From: Streptosporangiaceae bacterium
GTDB lineage: Bacteria > Actinomycetota > Actinomycetes > Streptosporangiales > Streptosporangiaceae
Assembly (NCBI GenBank): GCA_030041275.1
Contig: JASHOE010000324.1
Span: forward strand, 1 to 59,081
Length of the DNA: 59,081 bases
Direction: 5' to 3'
The position numbers were made by a program, and so were the translations under genes. The notes under the pieces were generated by a model. That model had not been told where the DNA came from, ran no database searches, and saw only the letters and a list, made by a program, of their open reading frames with translations. Of this stretch, positions 40,940 to 49,763 are shown piece by piece (the first letter of the stretch is position 1; every line of letters starts with the position of its first letter).

Positions 40940-41701
40940 TCACGCGCCGAATCGGCGGTGTCGCTCGCCGTATGACCGCAGCGCGCGGAGGAAGTCGACC
41001 CGGCGGAATTCCGGCCAGTAGGCGTCGCAGAAGTAAAACTCCGAGTGCGCGCTCTGCCACAGCAGAAACCCGCCGAGGCGCTGCTCCCCTGACGTCCTGA
41101 TGACCAGGTCAGGGTCGGGCTGACCGGCCGTGTACAAGTGCTCGGCAATGTGCTCAACGTCGAGGACCTCGGCCAGCGCCTCGATTGTGGTGCCACGCGT
41201 CGCGTGCTCCTGCAGCAGCGAGCGGACGGCGTCCGCGATCTCCCTACGGCCGCCGTATCCCACGGCGACGTTCACGAGCAGACCGCCGTTGCGCTCCGTG
41301 GCCTCGGCCGCGCCTTTGAGGGCCTGCGCGGTGTCGGCGGGCAGCAAATCCAGCGCTCCCACGGGCTTCACGTGCCAGCCCTGAGCCACGAGCTCGCGCA
41401 CGGTATCTTCGATGATCCGCAGCAGCGGCTCGAGCTCGGCGACCGGCCTGGACAGGTTGTCTGTGGACAGCAGCCAGAGGGTGACTACCTCAACACCGGT
41501 CTCCTGGCACCAGGCGAGCAGCTCGAAGACCTTGTCGGCGCCAGCCTGGTGCCCGCTGCTGACGTCCGCGAGCCCGGCAGACCTCGCCCACCGCCGGTTA
41601 CCGTCGCACATCACCCCGACGTGCCGCGGAATCGCCTGGGGTGACAGGGCCTCCTCTAGCCGGCGCTCGTAGAGCCGGTAGACGAGACCGCGCAATCCCA
41701 T
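40940..41701 (-). CDS. uppS: Isoprenyl (cis-prenyl) transferase
   Basis: 253 residues of the UppS/Rv1086 type. Region I is VGVMCDGNRRWARSAGL, where the usual M in MDGNxRWA is C-D-G-N, the catalytic Asp is present; later VVTLWLLSTDNLSRP, VNVAVGYGGRREI, and DLVIRTSGEQRLGGFLLWQSAHSEFYF. Adds isoprene units to allylic diphosphate, giving Z,E-FPP or longer polyprenyl carriers used in wall synthesis. ATG 41701 has a GAGGAAGGG run upstream. It overlaps an upstream hypothetical frame by 104 bp. Confidence 0.92.
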   Translation of the reverse strand: MGLRGLVYRLYERRLEEALSPQAIPRHVGVMCDGNRRWARSAGLADVSSGHQAGADKVFELLAWCQETGVEVVTLWLLSTDNLSRPVAELEPLLRIIEDTVRELVAQGWHVKPVGALDLLPADTAQALKGAAEATERNGGLLVNVAVGYGGRREIADAVRSLLQEHATRGTTIEALAEVLDVEHIAEHLYTAGQPDPDLVIRTSGEQRLGGFLLWQSAHSEFYFCDAYWPEFRRVDFLRALRSYGERHRRFGA

Positions 41702-42476
41702 CGGCTACCCTTCCTCGCTGCCGCGGCTGCGGCGTCGCCGAGCCACCTGGCTGCTTCCCGGCGGACCGGTCGGCCACGGGCACTTCCCGCGCCTGCGGAA
41801 CCTCTGCCGCCACGCGAGCCAGTCCCTTCACGACCGTATCCAAGAATGCCACCAGTTCGGCCGAAGTCAGGACGGCTCGCACCCCGACACCACCAGATCC
41901 CCAGGCCTCGATCACGGCCCTCCTGGTGAGCCGCCAGCCACCATGACCGGCGGCGGGCTGGCGCGGCACGGCCCGCTGATGGTGCCCGACGCCGGTGCAC
42001 TCACCAAGCCAGACAGCGCTAGACCTGAGCACGCATCGCAGCTCGCCGGAGCCAGGCGGGTCGCCGCGATCACGCGACCGGAGCGCAAAATACTCGTGAT
42101 CGCTGGGGAGACTGTCCGCCGGACGGCCAGCGCTGGCATGGACAGCTCCGGGCGGGCTGGCCTCCGGCCCGCTGGCAGCGTCGCCACGGCTCACCTGGCC
42201 GGATGCCGGGAACGGATCGGGGAACGCCGGGACCGGCGGCGGAAATCGGTCGTCAGGGTCGGGCCACGAGACGGCCTGCGCCGGGTCGAGCCGCGCCGCG
42301 CTGACCCGCTCTGCCAGCCGGGAAAGCTGGTAACCGCAGCGCTGCCCCACCGCCGCGAACGGAACCGAGTTCCGGCTCAGGTTCAGCGTGATCTCATACG
42401 GTCGGCCTACCTTGTCACGGCAGGTCACAGCCTCGACGGACAGCACAGATCCATCGACGCAACGTAGTTCCCCCAT
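41598..42476 (-). CDS. Hypothetical protein, uncertain 3' end
   Basis: 292 residues beginning MGELRCVDGSVLSVEAVTCRDKVGRPYEITL, with a Pro/Ala-rich middle and an apparently folded segment near 200-230 (VLTSAELVAFLDTVVKGLARVA). The frame overlaps the start of the cis-prenyltransferase gene by 104 bp, and the last 40 residues (RQRGRVADGIARSRLP...) look unconstrained, so the true end may lie before 41701 or the gene may be frameshifted. Two parts of the gene look real, the rest is weak. No recognised domain. Confidence 0.5.
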   Translation of the reverse strand: MGELRCVDGSVLSVEAVTCRDKVGRPYEITLNLSRNSVPFAAVGQRCGYQLSRLAERVSAARLDPAQAVSWPDPDDRFPPPVPAFPDPFPASGQVSRGDAASGPEASPPGAVHASAGRPADSLPSDHEYFALRSRDRGDPPGSGELRCVLRSSAVWLGECTGVGHHQRAVPRQPAAGHGGWRLTRRAVIEAWGSGGVGVRAVLTSAELVAFLDTVVKGLARVAAEVPQAREVPVADRSAGKQPGGSATPQPRQRGRVADGIARSRLPALRAPARGGPVTPGDSAARRGDVRR

Positions 42477-42565
42477 AGCGGAACGTTAACATCGGGCGAT
42501 TAGAAACCGTCACCCCCCGCGCCGGGTGAGGGTTCGCCCGGGGGCGAGTGGGCCTGCGCCGCGGC

Positions 42566-44434
42566 CTAGGTGTCGGATAGCGCGGCGAGATCGGCGGCCA
42601 CCCTGCGGTGCGCCTCCCAGATCTCTGCCGGCAGGGCGTCGAACTGGGCAAGAAGCCGCTCACGGCGGGTCATCTCGGTCTGCCACCGCTCAGAATCGAT
42701 GCTGAGGATCTTCGCCAGGTCGGCGGGCGCGATGCTGACGCCCTCGAGATCGAGCTCGTCGACGGCCGGGACGATGCCCACCGGCGTCTGCACGCCCTGG
42801 ACGAGCCCTTCCCGCAAGCGCATCAGCCACAGCAGCGCACGGAGGTTGTCCCGGTAGCCGGGCCACAGGAAATGGCCATCGTCCGGATCCCGCTGGAACC
42901 AGTTGACGTGCGCGAAGATCGGTCGCTCGGTGGCAGCTCCGACGATGCGCAGCCAGTGCGCGGCGTAAGCGCCCTCAGGGTAGGACATGAACGGCCGCAT
43001 CGACATCGGGTCGTACCGCAGCTGGCCGTCGACTCCTTCGGCCGCGAATGTCGCCTCCGCGCCGAGCGTCAGGCCGTCGTAGACACCCTCGGCCAGGTCG
43101 GTGATAGCCCGGATCAGCGGCTCCCGGTCGCGGGTCCGGCCCCCGAAGATGATCGCGTCGATCGGGACGCCACGCGGGCCGGCGAAGTCGGCGGCGATGT
43201 TGGGCACGTTCGCCAGCGTTGTGGTGAACCGGCTGTTCGGGTGCGCCCACGGCTCGCCCGCGGCGTCTGCGGGCCGCTCGGCGATGAGTCGCCCGGTCCA
43301 GTCTCGCCAGCCGATGACGTCAGCGGGCGGCCGCGGCGTACGGCCCTCCCACCAGACTTCCTGGGTGAGCTCGTTATAGGCGACGTTGGTGAACAGCACC
43401 CCGGTGCCGGGGGCGACCGACCCGAGCGCAGTCGGGTTGGTTATCTCATTGGTGTCCTTGGCGACGCCGAACACGCCAAACTCCGGATTGATCGCGTAGA
43501 TCTTGCCGTCGGCCGGGTCGACCCGCATCCAGGCAATGTCATCGCCGTAGAACGAGACGTGGTAGCGGTCCCCGAGGCTGTCAGGCGCCAGCATCATGGC
43601 CAGGTTGGTCTTACCGGAGGCGCTGGGGAAACCGCCGCAGATGTGCCAGGTCCGGCCGGTCTGCTTGTCCGTGATGCCGATGAGCATGAACTACTCGGCG
43701 AGGAACTCCCGCGAAGCCCAGCCATCGTAGGAAGCCTGTCGTAGTCCGTGCGCGATCTTGCCCAGCAGCGCGTTGCCGCCGTAGGAGGAGCCAAAGTGCA
43801 GGATCGTCCGCTCGTCCGCGACGGTCACGAAGTAGCGCCGATCGTCCGGCGTGCCCTGGCCGAGGTTCTCGAGGTCCCCAGTCACGTGCACGCCGCGGAC
43901 AAACAACTCAGGTTCGGTGAGGTCGTTGACGTACTCGACGCCGCACCGGGCCATCCTGATCATGTGCAGCGCCACCGTGCGATGGTCGGTGAGCTCCACC
44001 CCGGCGGCGTACCGTGCGAGCGGCGAGCCCGGCGGCGCCATCAGGTACGGGATGACGTACATGGTCTTGCCGGCCGAGGCGCCGCGCATCAGGTCCGTCA
44101 CCAGCGGCCGCATCTGCGCGGACGAGTGCCAGTTGTTGTAAACGCCCTTGTCGGCCGGGTTCGCGGTGGCCACGATGGTCCGCTCCTCGGACCGGGCGGT
44201 GTCCTTGACGTAGCTGCGCGCGTAGTAGCGCGCTTCGCCGGCCGGAAAGATCTCGCCAGCCGCCAGTGACTCTCGGATAAGCCGTGCGTCGTCGGCGGCG
44301 CCCACCACCTCCACGCGGCTGGCCCCGGTCACCTCCGCCCAGTGCGTGACGAATTCGCGCACTGCGGGGTTGCGCAGCCCGGCCTCGTCGAGTGTTGCTG
44401 AAAGGCCTGCCAGCTGGGGCCGGGTGTCCATCAT
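42566..44434 (-). pseudogene. pckG: PEP carboxykinase (GTP) with an in-frame amber codon
   Basis: Both halves are in one frame (42566 to 44434) but separated by TAG at 43691-43693, codon 248. The left half ends GWASREFLAE and the right half resumes at once FMLIGITDKQTGRTWHICGGF, exactly continuous with the family; only this codon (plausibly CAG, one base away) is wrong. The P-loop FPSASGKTNLAM and later VKDT-type metal and GTP motifs (PPRCGGEPL-like regions) are otherwise intact, giving about 620 residues, the usual length. PckG converts oxaloacetate and GTP to PEP. A genuine stop would split it; a sequencing error, readthrough or suppressor tRNA are alternatives. A 17-codon leader ORF precedes and overlaps its start. 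Confidence 0.8.
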
Positions 44435-44484
44435 CGTGCCGCGCTCACTGTGCAAGACGGCTTAGCAGCGGTTGCTTCATTCAC
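44431..44484 (-). CDS. Possible 17-residue leader peptide of pckG
   Basis: GTG 44484 has GGAGGAG 7 bases upstream, the best ribosome site in the region, and encodes VNEATAAKPSCTVSAAR before TGA, which overlaps the pckG ATG (44432-44434) as ATGA. pckG itself has no comparable site nearby. Translation of the leader may couple to or tune pckG. Confidence 0.35.
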   Translation of the reverse strand: MNEATAAKPSCTVSAAR

Positions 44485-44769
44485 CGGACTGCTCCTCCTC
44501 AGGGCTCGCGCATCGCGCCGCGCAAACACAGGGAGCCCTGTGATCTCGGGATTGGGGGAGCATACCCCGGCATCAGCGGTTCAAATGGGGCCGACCTAGG
44601 CAATCGTTCGCGTACGGCTCGGCGCCCGCCCACAGAACAGTGCGGAGCAAGGCCCAGGTAAGGAACGACGGCGTGTCGTCACACCGCGTTCCGGCAGGTG
44701 ACACGCACCGGTGGCAACCTCGTTCCGGTCCTGCTGCAGGCGCGCCGACATGAGCGGGCGCGCCCGCGG
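44435..44769. other. Upstream region of pckG
   Basis: Apart from the leader ORF it contains a near-perfect palindrome CACAGGG-AG-CCCTGTG (44527-44542), a candidate regulator site for pckG. Remaining sequence to 44769 has no recognised feature. Confidence 0.4.
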
Positions 44770-45309
44770 TCAGCTATCCGGTCCCTCGGCTCTGACCTGC
44801 TCAACCTTGCGCAACGCCGACCTGAGGTCGGCCAGCCAGGTGTCCTGGTTCGCACCGACGAGGCGGACGCACCAGGCCAGCGCGTCGCTGCGACTCCGCG
44901 CGACGCCGCCATCCACAAGAGTGTCGAGCACCCGCCGCTCGGCCTGCCGCAGCCGCGTCATCACCGGCACAGAGAACGTGGTGAACATCACCCTCCGGCC
45001 GCTGACATCGACCCCCCAGGAGACCTTGCGGCCGAACTTGTGCTCAACCTCCCGCGCAATCTCGATCCGGTGCTCGCGAGTCTCCTCGCGGAACCGGCGG
45101 CTGCGGCCCTCGGCGGCCGCCGCAGCCGCGGCCTCGCTCGCGCCGCTCCCCGCTCCCTCCGGGTCCGGCAGCGTTCCGACGACGGTGATCTCCTCACGGT
45201 CGGCCCTGATCTCCGGCGGCCCGGTGAACCAGCCGTCCGGGAGCCGGCCGGCGAACCAGCCTCGCAGTGCTTCCTCGACCGAGTCCCGCTCGGATTTCTC
45301 GGCAGTCAT
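44770..45309 (-). CDS. Conserved actinobacterial protein, possible ribbon-helix-helix regulator
   Basis: 179 residues from ATG 45309. The last 50 residues (ERRVLDTLVDGGVARSRSDALAWCVRLVGANQDTWLADL) resemble a ribbon-helix-helix DNA-binding domain, with a long charged N-terminal part (RRFREETREHRIEIAREVEHKFG). A perfect operator-like dyad directly abuts the start codon (45309-45324), so autoregulation and a leaderless mRNA are likely. It is near the mid-window pckG gene but shares no operon. Family not recognised; function inferred. Confidence 0.6.
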   Translation of the reverse strand: MTAEKSERDSVEEALRGWFAGRLPDGWFTGPPEIRADREEITVVGTLPDPEGAGSGASEAAAAAAAEGRSRRFREETREHRIEIAREVEHKFGRKVSWGVDVSGRRVMFTTFSVPVMTRLRQAERRVLDTLVDGGVARSRSDALAWCVRLVGANQDTWLADLRSALRKVEQVRAEGPDS

Positions 45310-45324
45310 GTAATTATGATTACA
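45309..45324. promoter_or_regulatory. Palindrome overlapping the start codon of the RHH-like gene
   Basis: TGTAAT-TATG-ATTACA, perfect 6-bp arms, the left T being the last base of the ATG codon on the minus strand. AT-rich in a GC-rich context. Presumed operator. Confidence 0.65.
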
Positions 45325-45403
45325 CCGTTGCGGCACGGGCGCAAGCGTCTGGCGGCCTGTCTATCGGCGGTAACGAGGAGCGGCCACGCGCCGCCCGGGC
45401 GGT

Positions 45404-46837
45404 TCAGCCAGCAGTTCCGCCGGCGAGCGCGGCGGCCACCCGCGGGTAGACCTGCACCGCGCCGGCGTATTCCGTGCCGAAGTCGGCGGGCACGACCTCA
45501 ACGGTCATGCCGGGCTCGGGCGCCTGCACCATGAGGCCGTCGCCGAGGTAGATCGCAACGTGCGAGATGTAGTCCGGCGCCGTCGGATCGGTGTGATAGA
45601 AGAGCAGGTCGCCTGGCTGGAGATCAGCCACCGGAACGCTAGGGCCGGTCAGCGCCTGATCCGCCGCCACCCGTGGCATCGCGAACCCGGCCTGGCGCAT
45701 CGACCACTGCACTAGGCCGGAGCAGTCGAACACCGTCGGTCCGGCGCCGCCCCAGACGTACTCCATCCCGACCCGGCTCAGGGCCGCAGCCAGGAAGGCA
45801 CGGGTCTGGGCGACCGTGAGACCGGGGCCGTCAGTGCCGGTGATTCCGTCGCCGCCTGCCTGTCCAGTCACCGCCGGCTGCCCGGTCTCGGGCGCCTGGG
45901 CGACCAGCGGCGCCACCGAGGCGCCGGCCGGCAGCAGGCTCTTTACCGCGCTGACGACCTCGCTCAGCCGCGCATGCGGAGCGCTCACCACGAGGGCGTT
46001 GCCGGATGGCATGCCAAGCGAACCCGCGACCGACTCAGAGACGACCGCGTCGACGCCGCCGATGCCGATCGTGCCGAAGCCGCCGACCGGCAGGTTCTCG
46101 GTGCGCGCTCCGCTCACGGTCACCATGCCACCGAGCGGGATGTGCTCCTGCTGGCCCATCACGTAGGAAACGGCGATGTCGCCCTCGGCGACGTTCTGCC
46201 AAAGGCCCGCCGACGTCGCCGTGGGGGCCGCCGCGAACTGCCGGAATGTAGCCGGGTTGACCCCGAGCGTCGCCACCTGTCCGCCGTTGACAGTCAGTCG
46301 CGCGGCGTCGAGCTGGTTGACCTCGGTCACGCCGGCCACCTTGCCGACGGCCGACACGACGCTGGCCGACAAGCTCTGCGGCGCCACGACGAACAGGTCT
46401 GCCTGATAGAGCGTGCCGACCGGCTGCAGCGCGTGGTCGCCGGCGGTGGCTGCCGAGCCGCTACTGGACGCATCGGTTGGCGGAAGTGTCGGCGCGCCCG
46501 CCGAGCTCGGCCCGGGAAGCAGCACACCTCCGGACGGCAGTACGACGCCTGCCTGCTGTGTCGCCAGCGTCTCGGTCCCCCCGATTTGCGCACGTGCGGC
46601 GGCGGCCTCAGCGATCGCGTTGCCGGGCGCCTTGGTGCCGATCTCCGCTAGCAGCTGCGCGTAGTCGTGCGGGATGCCGTACACCGCGCCGGCCGAGGCG
46701 CCGCGGTGGTGTTTCGCAGCCGATGGCGAGCCCGGGCTCGGTGCCGTAGTGACGAGCGCCACCGTTGCGCTGACCGCCGCAGCGGCGGCGGCTGCGATCC
46801 ACAGCCCCGCCCGCAAGCGACGAAGTTCGCCGCGCAC
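45404..46837 (-). CDS. Secreted NlpC/P60 peptidoglycan hydrolase
   Basis: 477 residues from GTG 46837 (GAGGAGGGATCC upstream). N-terminal signal/anchor MRGELRRLRAGLWIAAAAAAAV, an Ala/Ser linker, a middle region (VVSAVGKVAGVTEVNQLDAARLTVNGGQVA) whose order resembles a MacB-like periplasmic fold, then the NlpC/P60 domain: catalytic Cys in TVFDCSGLVQWSMRQAG and His in DYISHVAIYLGDG. D,L-endopeptidase acting on cross-links, exported to the wall. Unusual that the middle domain is attached. Stands alone. Confidence 0.88.
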   Translation of the reverse strand: MRGELRRLRAGLWIAAAAAAAVSATVALVTTAPSPGSPSAAKHHRGASAGAVYGIPHDYAQLLAEIGTKAPGNAIAEAAAARAQIGGTETLATQQAGVVLPSGGVLLPGPSSAGAPTLPPTDASSSGSAATAGDHALQPVGTLYQADLFVVAPQSLSASVVSAVGKVAGVTEVNQLDAARLTVNGGQVATLGVNPATFRQFAAAPTATSAGLWQNVAEGDIAVSYVMGQQEHIPLGGMVTVSGARTENLPVGGFGTIGIGGVDAVVSESVAGSLGMPSGNALVVSAPHARLSEVVSAVKSLLPAGASVAPLVAQAPETGQPAVTGQAGGDGITGTDGPGLTVAQTRAFLAAALSRVGMEYVWGGAGPTVFDCSGLVQWSMRQAGFAMPRVAADQALTGPSVPVADLQPGDLLFYHTDPTAPDYISHVAIYLGDGLMVQAPEPGMTVEVVPADFGTEYAGAVQVYPRVAAALAGGTAG

Positions 46838-47045
46838 GGATCCCTCCTCGCGCTCCGACGCGCATCTAGCCGACCGTCATCCACGATGCCCGTGTCTGCC
46901 GCGGACGTCTATACCCTGCAAGTCCCGATCATCGTGCAGAGCGCGGCAAGCCAACCCGCCCTGATGGCAAAAACTCCGCGAACTTCTGCTAGCCCGCCGC
47001 TAACGGGTGGTGCCAGCCCGGCGTAGCCAGCGCAGCTCGGCACCG

Positions 47046-49307
47046 CTACTGCAGCTCGGCACGGAGGTCGCCGGCCTCCGTGACCGGCGCTCGGCAGGTG
47101 AAGTGGCGACAGACGTAAGCGGCGGGTTTCCCGTCGACCGAACTGCGCCCTGCGAGCAACGGGATCAGCCCAGCGGCCGCTCCGTCGCCCGGTCCGCCGT
47201 CGGCCGCGGCGGGCCGCAGTCCGCTGCTACGCCTGTGAGCATCAGCTCCCCCGGCCGGTACCGGACGTGAGCCGTCGGCACGGCTCACGTCCGCGCAGAC
47301 GATCACCGCTCCTGGCGGTGCAGCTTCGAGCGCGGTCCGGTGCAGCTCGTCTCGCCGCGCCGTCGGCGGCCCGACGACCGCGATCTCGACCGGCCCCGAC
47401 AGCACCGCCTCGGCCACGGCGAGTCCCGCTCCGCCAGCCCGCGGATACCGGCCGGCGAGCGCGGGCACGGCCGCCAGCGCGCCGACGGCGGCGGCGCGGT
47501 GCGAATCTGATCCGGTCAGCGCCGCGTAGCTGAGCAGCGCGTCGGCCACAGCGAAGGTTCCTGACGGACTAGGCCCGTCGGCGACATCCGACGGCCGGTA
47601 GATCAGTCGCTCGCCGTCGTCGGCGGTGTCGTAAAAGCCGCCTGTGCCGGTGCCGAACCTGGCCAGCACAGTGTCGAGCAGCTCCCCTGCCACCGCCACC
47701 CACCTCGCTGCGGCGCCGCCCGTGGTCGTGACGCTTGCGAGCGCGAGGAGTCCCGCGGCGACGCAGCCGTAGTCATCGAGGACGCCCGCAGTTCCCGACG
47801 CCAGCCCGTCCCGAGAAGTACGCGTCAGGCGACCAGCATCCAGATGAACGCCAACCAGCAGCTCCGCGGCGGCGGCGGCCGCCGCGACGAGATCGGGCCG
47901 GGTAAAGAGCAGTCCGGCTTCCGCGAGCGCGGCGATCGCGAGGCCGTTCCAGGCCGCGACGATCTTGTCGTCCCGGCCCGGCCGCGGCCGGGCCGCGCGC
48001 GCGGTGAGCAGTCCCGCTCGGGTCCGGCCGAACCGGCTGGGATCGGGCGGATCGGCGCGCAGTTGCAGCACCGACGCGCCATTCTCGAAGGTGCCGTCCT
48101 CGGTGACCCCGAACACATCCGCCGCGTAGCCAGCGTCGTCCGCGCCCAGCACCGTCGTCAGCTGAGCCGGTGTCCAGACGTAGAACGCGCCCTCGCCACC
48201 CGCGCTGTCGGCGTCCAGGGCGGCGGCGAAGCCGCCCTCTGCGGTCTGCATCTCGGCCAGGAGCCAGTCGCAGGTCTCGATCGCGACCCGTCGCGCGAGG
48301 ACGCTCCCGGTCCGCCGCCACAAGTGCGTGTAGACCCTGGCCAGCAGCGCATTGTCGTAGAGCATCTTCTCGAAATGCGGCACGACCCAGTCGGCGTCCA
48401 CGCTGTAGCGGGCGAACCCGCCCGCTAGCTGGTCGTACATGCCACCCCTGGCCATCGCCTCGGCGGTGACCCTGGTCATTGCCAGCGCCTGATCAGCGCC
48501 GTTCCCCTGGCCGCGCTCGCTGTGCCGCAGCAGGAATTCCAGCACCATCGATGGCGGGAACTTCGGCGCGCCGCCGAATCCACCCCTGCTCGCGTCGAAG
48601 TCGCGGGCAAGCGTCAGCACCGCCGTGTCGCAGGCACGGCCAAGCCGACTATCCGGCGACGGCGTGGCCGCCGCGGCGACGTCAGCCAGCGCCCCGGCAC
48701 CGACTGAAGCCCCCGGTTCCACCCCGGCTCCCGGTTCCACCCCGGCCCCCGGCTCCACTCCGACCGTTGCGCCAGCTTCATCCGCGGCCGGCTCCGCGAG
48801 CAAATCCTCCCCCGCGAGCGTGCGCGCCTGGTCTGCGAGCGCGGCGGCGATCTGGCTCGCCTGCGTCGCCACCCGGCTCCGGTCCTCCCGCCACGCCCTC
48901 GAGACCCCGAGGACCAGCCGCTGGAACTGGGCCTGCGGGACGTAGGTGAAGCACAGGAACGGCTCCCGATCCGGCGTCATGAACACTGTCATCGGCCAGC
49001 CGCCCTGTCCCGTCATCGCTTGCGTCGCGGCCATGTACACGCTGTCGACGTCGGGCCGCTCCTCGCGATCCACCTTGATCGAGACGAGGTGCTCGTTCAT
49101 GAGCGCCGCGGTCTGCCCGTCCTCGAACGACTCGTGAGCCATCACGTGACACCAGTGACACGCCGAGTAACCGACAGAGAGCAGGACCGGCACGTCACGC
49201 TCGGCAGCCGCGGCAAACGCCTCATCGGACCACTGCCACCAGTCGACCGGGTTGTCCGCATGTTGCAGGAGGTACGGACTGGTCGCACCGCGAAGCCGCT
49301 CTGCCAT
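47046..49307 (-). CDS. YyaL/DUF255 thioredoxin-fold protein
   Basis: 753 residues. N-terminal DUF255 thioredoxin-like domain: LRGATSPYLLQHADNPVDWW and the CxxC-like CHWCHVM (SACHWCHVMAHESFED), then VDREERPDVDSVYM. C-terminal alpha/alpha-barrel as in spermatogenesis-associated 20 relatives (FGGAPKFPPSMVLEFL, VPHFEKMLYDNALL). The linker has three GVEPGA repeats coded by 18-bp units near 48711-48766. Predicted cytoplasmic; biochemical role in the family is unknown. Starts ATG 49307. Confidence 0.92.
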   Translation of the reverse strand: MAERLRGATSPYLLQHADNPVDWWQWSDEAFAAAAERDVPVLLSVGYSACHWCHVMAHESFEDGQTAALMNEHLVSIKVDREERPDVDSVYMAATQAMTGQGGWPMTVFMTPDREPFLCFTYVPQAQFQRLVLGVSRAWREDRSRVATQASQIAAALADQARTLAGEDLLAEPAADEAGATVGVEPGAGVEPGAGVEPGASVGAGALADVAAAATPSPDSRLGRACDTAVLTLARDFDASRGGFGGAPKFPPSMVLEFLLRHSERGQGNGADQALAMTRVTAEAMARGGMYDQLAGGFARYSVDADWVVPHFEKMLYDNALLARVYTHLWRRTGSVLARRVAIETCDWLLAEMQTAEGGFAAALDADSAGGEGAFYVWTPAQLTTVLGADDAGYAADVFGVTEDGTFENGASVLQLRADPPDPSRFGRTRAGLLTARAARPRPGRDDKIVAAWNGLAIAALAEAGLLFTRPDLVAAAAAAAELLVGVHLDAGRLTRTSRDGLASGTAGVLDDYGCVAAGLLALASVTTTGGAAARWVAVAGELLDTVLARFGTGTGGFYDTADDGERLIYRPSDVADGPSPSGTFAVADALLSYAALTGSDSHRAAAVGALAAVPALAGRYPRAGGAGLAVAEAVLSGPVEIAVVGPPTARRDELHRTALEAAPPGAVIVCADVSRADGSRPVPAGGADAHRRSSGLRPAAADGGPGDGAAAGLIPLLAGRSSVDGKPAAYVCRHFTCRAPVTEAGDLRAELQ
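48711..48766. repeat. 18-bp tandem repeat in the YyaL-like gene
   Basis: Three units beginning near 48712 of CCCGGTTCCACCCCGG type, encoding GVEPGA three times in the linker between domains. Slipped-strand expansion is likely. Confidence 0.8.
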
Positions 49308-49763
49308 GGCCCTATCCTCCCCCTGCGGGCGCCTGTCGTGCGGGTGCGCCAGCCTCCTGGGCGTTCCGGCCTAGGTCAAGGGCGGTAGCGGCTGGGCGCT
49401 GAGTGCCGCGTCAACCCGCCGGCCGCATTCCATCGCCACCCAGTTGGCGCCCGGTCACGACGGCGCTTTGCCGTCCCTCGACCCTGGAATGACGCTGAGA
49501 ATAAGCTGACAATCAGCCCGGACGGCTGGCCAGACGAGGCTTGCCGGGCGATGCTGGTGGGAATGTCGTGGTTATGAGTCGTAGCAACCCCGCGGCTGCG
49601 ACTGTCGCGCCGGTCACACTGTGCTTCCGCCATAGCGGCGGTTGACGCCGGTAAACTGCCAGCGGCCTGCCGGTGAGGGCGCTTACCCTCACCGGGCTCC
49701 TACCCGGGTCGCGGAGCGGTAACGCGGGTGTCGGTCGAGGTAGGGCACACGTTTGGAGCAGCT
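49308..49763. other. Long leader/promoter region of sqdB
   Basis: 456 bases between divergent genes. Near the end is a hairpin GGTGAGGG-CGCTTA-CCCTCACC (49672-49693, perfect 8-bp stem), possibly an attenuator or protein site. A GTTGACG box at 49651 and TAAACT at 49662 are seen but poorly spaced. No additional gene is supported. Confidence 0.4.
49672..49693 (+). promoter_or_regulatory. Hairpin in the sqdB leader
   Basis: Perfect inverted repeat GGTGAGGG (49672-49679) and CCCTCACC (49686-49693) with 6-base loop CGCTTA, 71 bases before the sqdB start. Confidence 0.5.

Noticed and set aside
43691..43693. Pyrrolysine reading of the pckG amber codon
   Set aside because: No pylS/pylT or related genes and no precedent in this enzyme family; mutation, error or suppression is simpler.
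46838..47045. Possible ydaO (c-di-AMP) riboswitch upstream of the NlpC/P60 gene
   Set aside because: Common in actinobacterial hydrolase leaders, but the consensus blocks are not present here.
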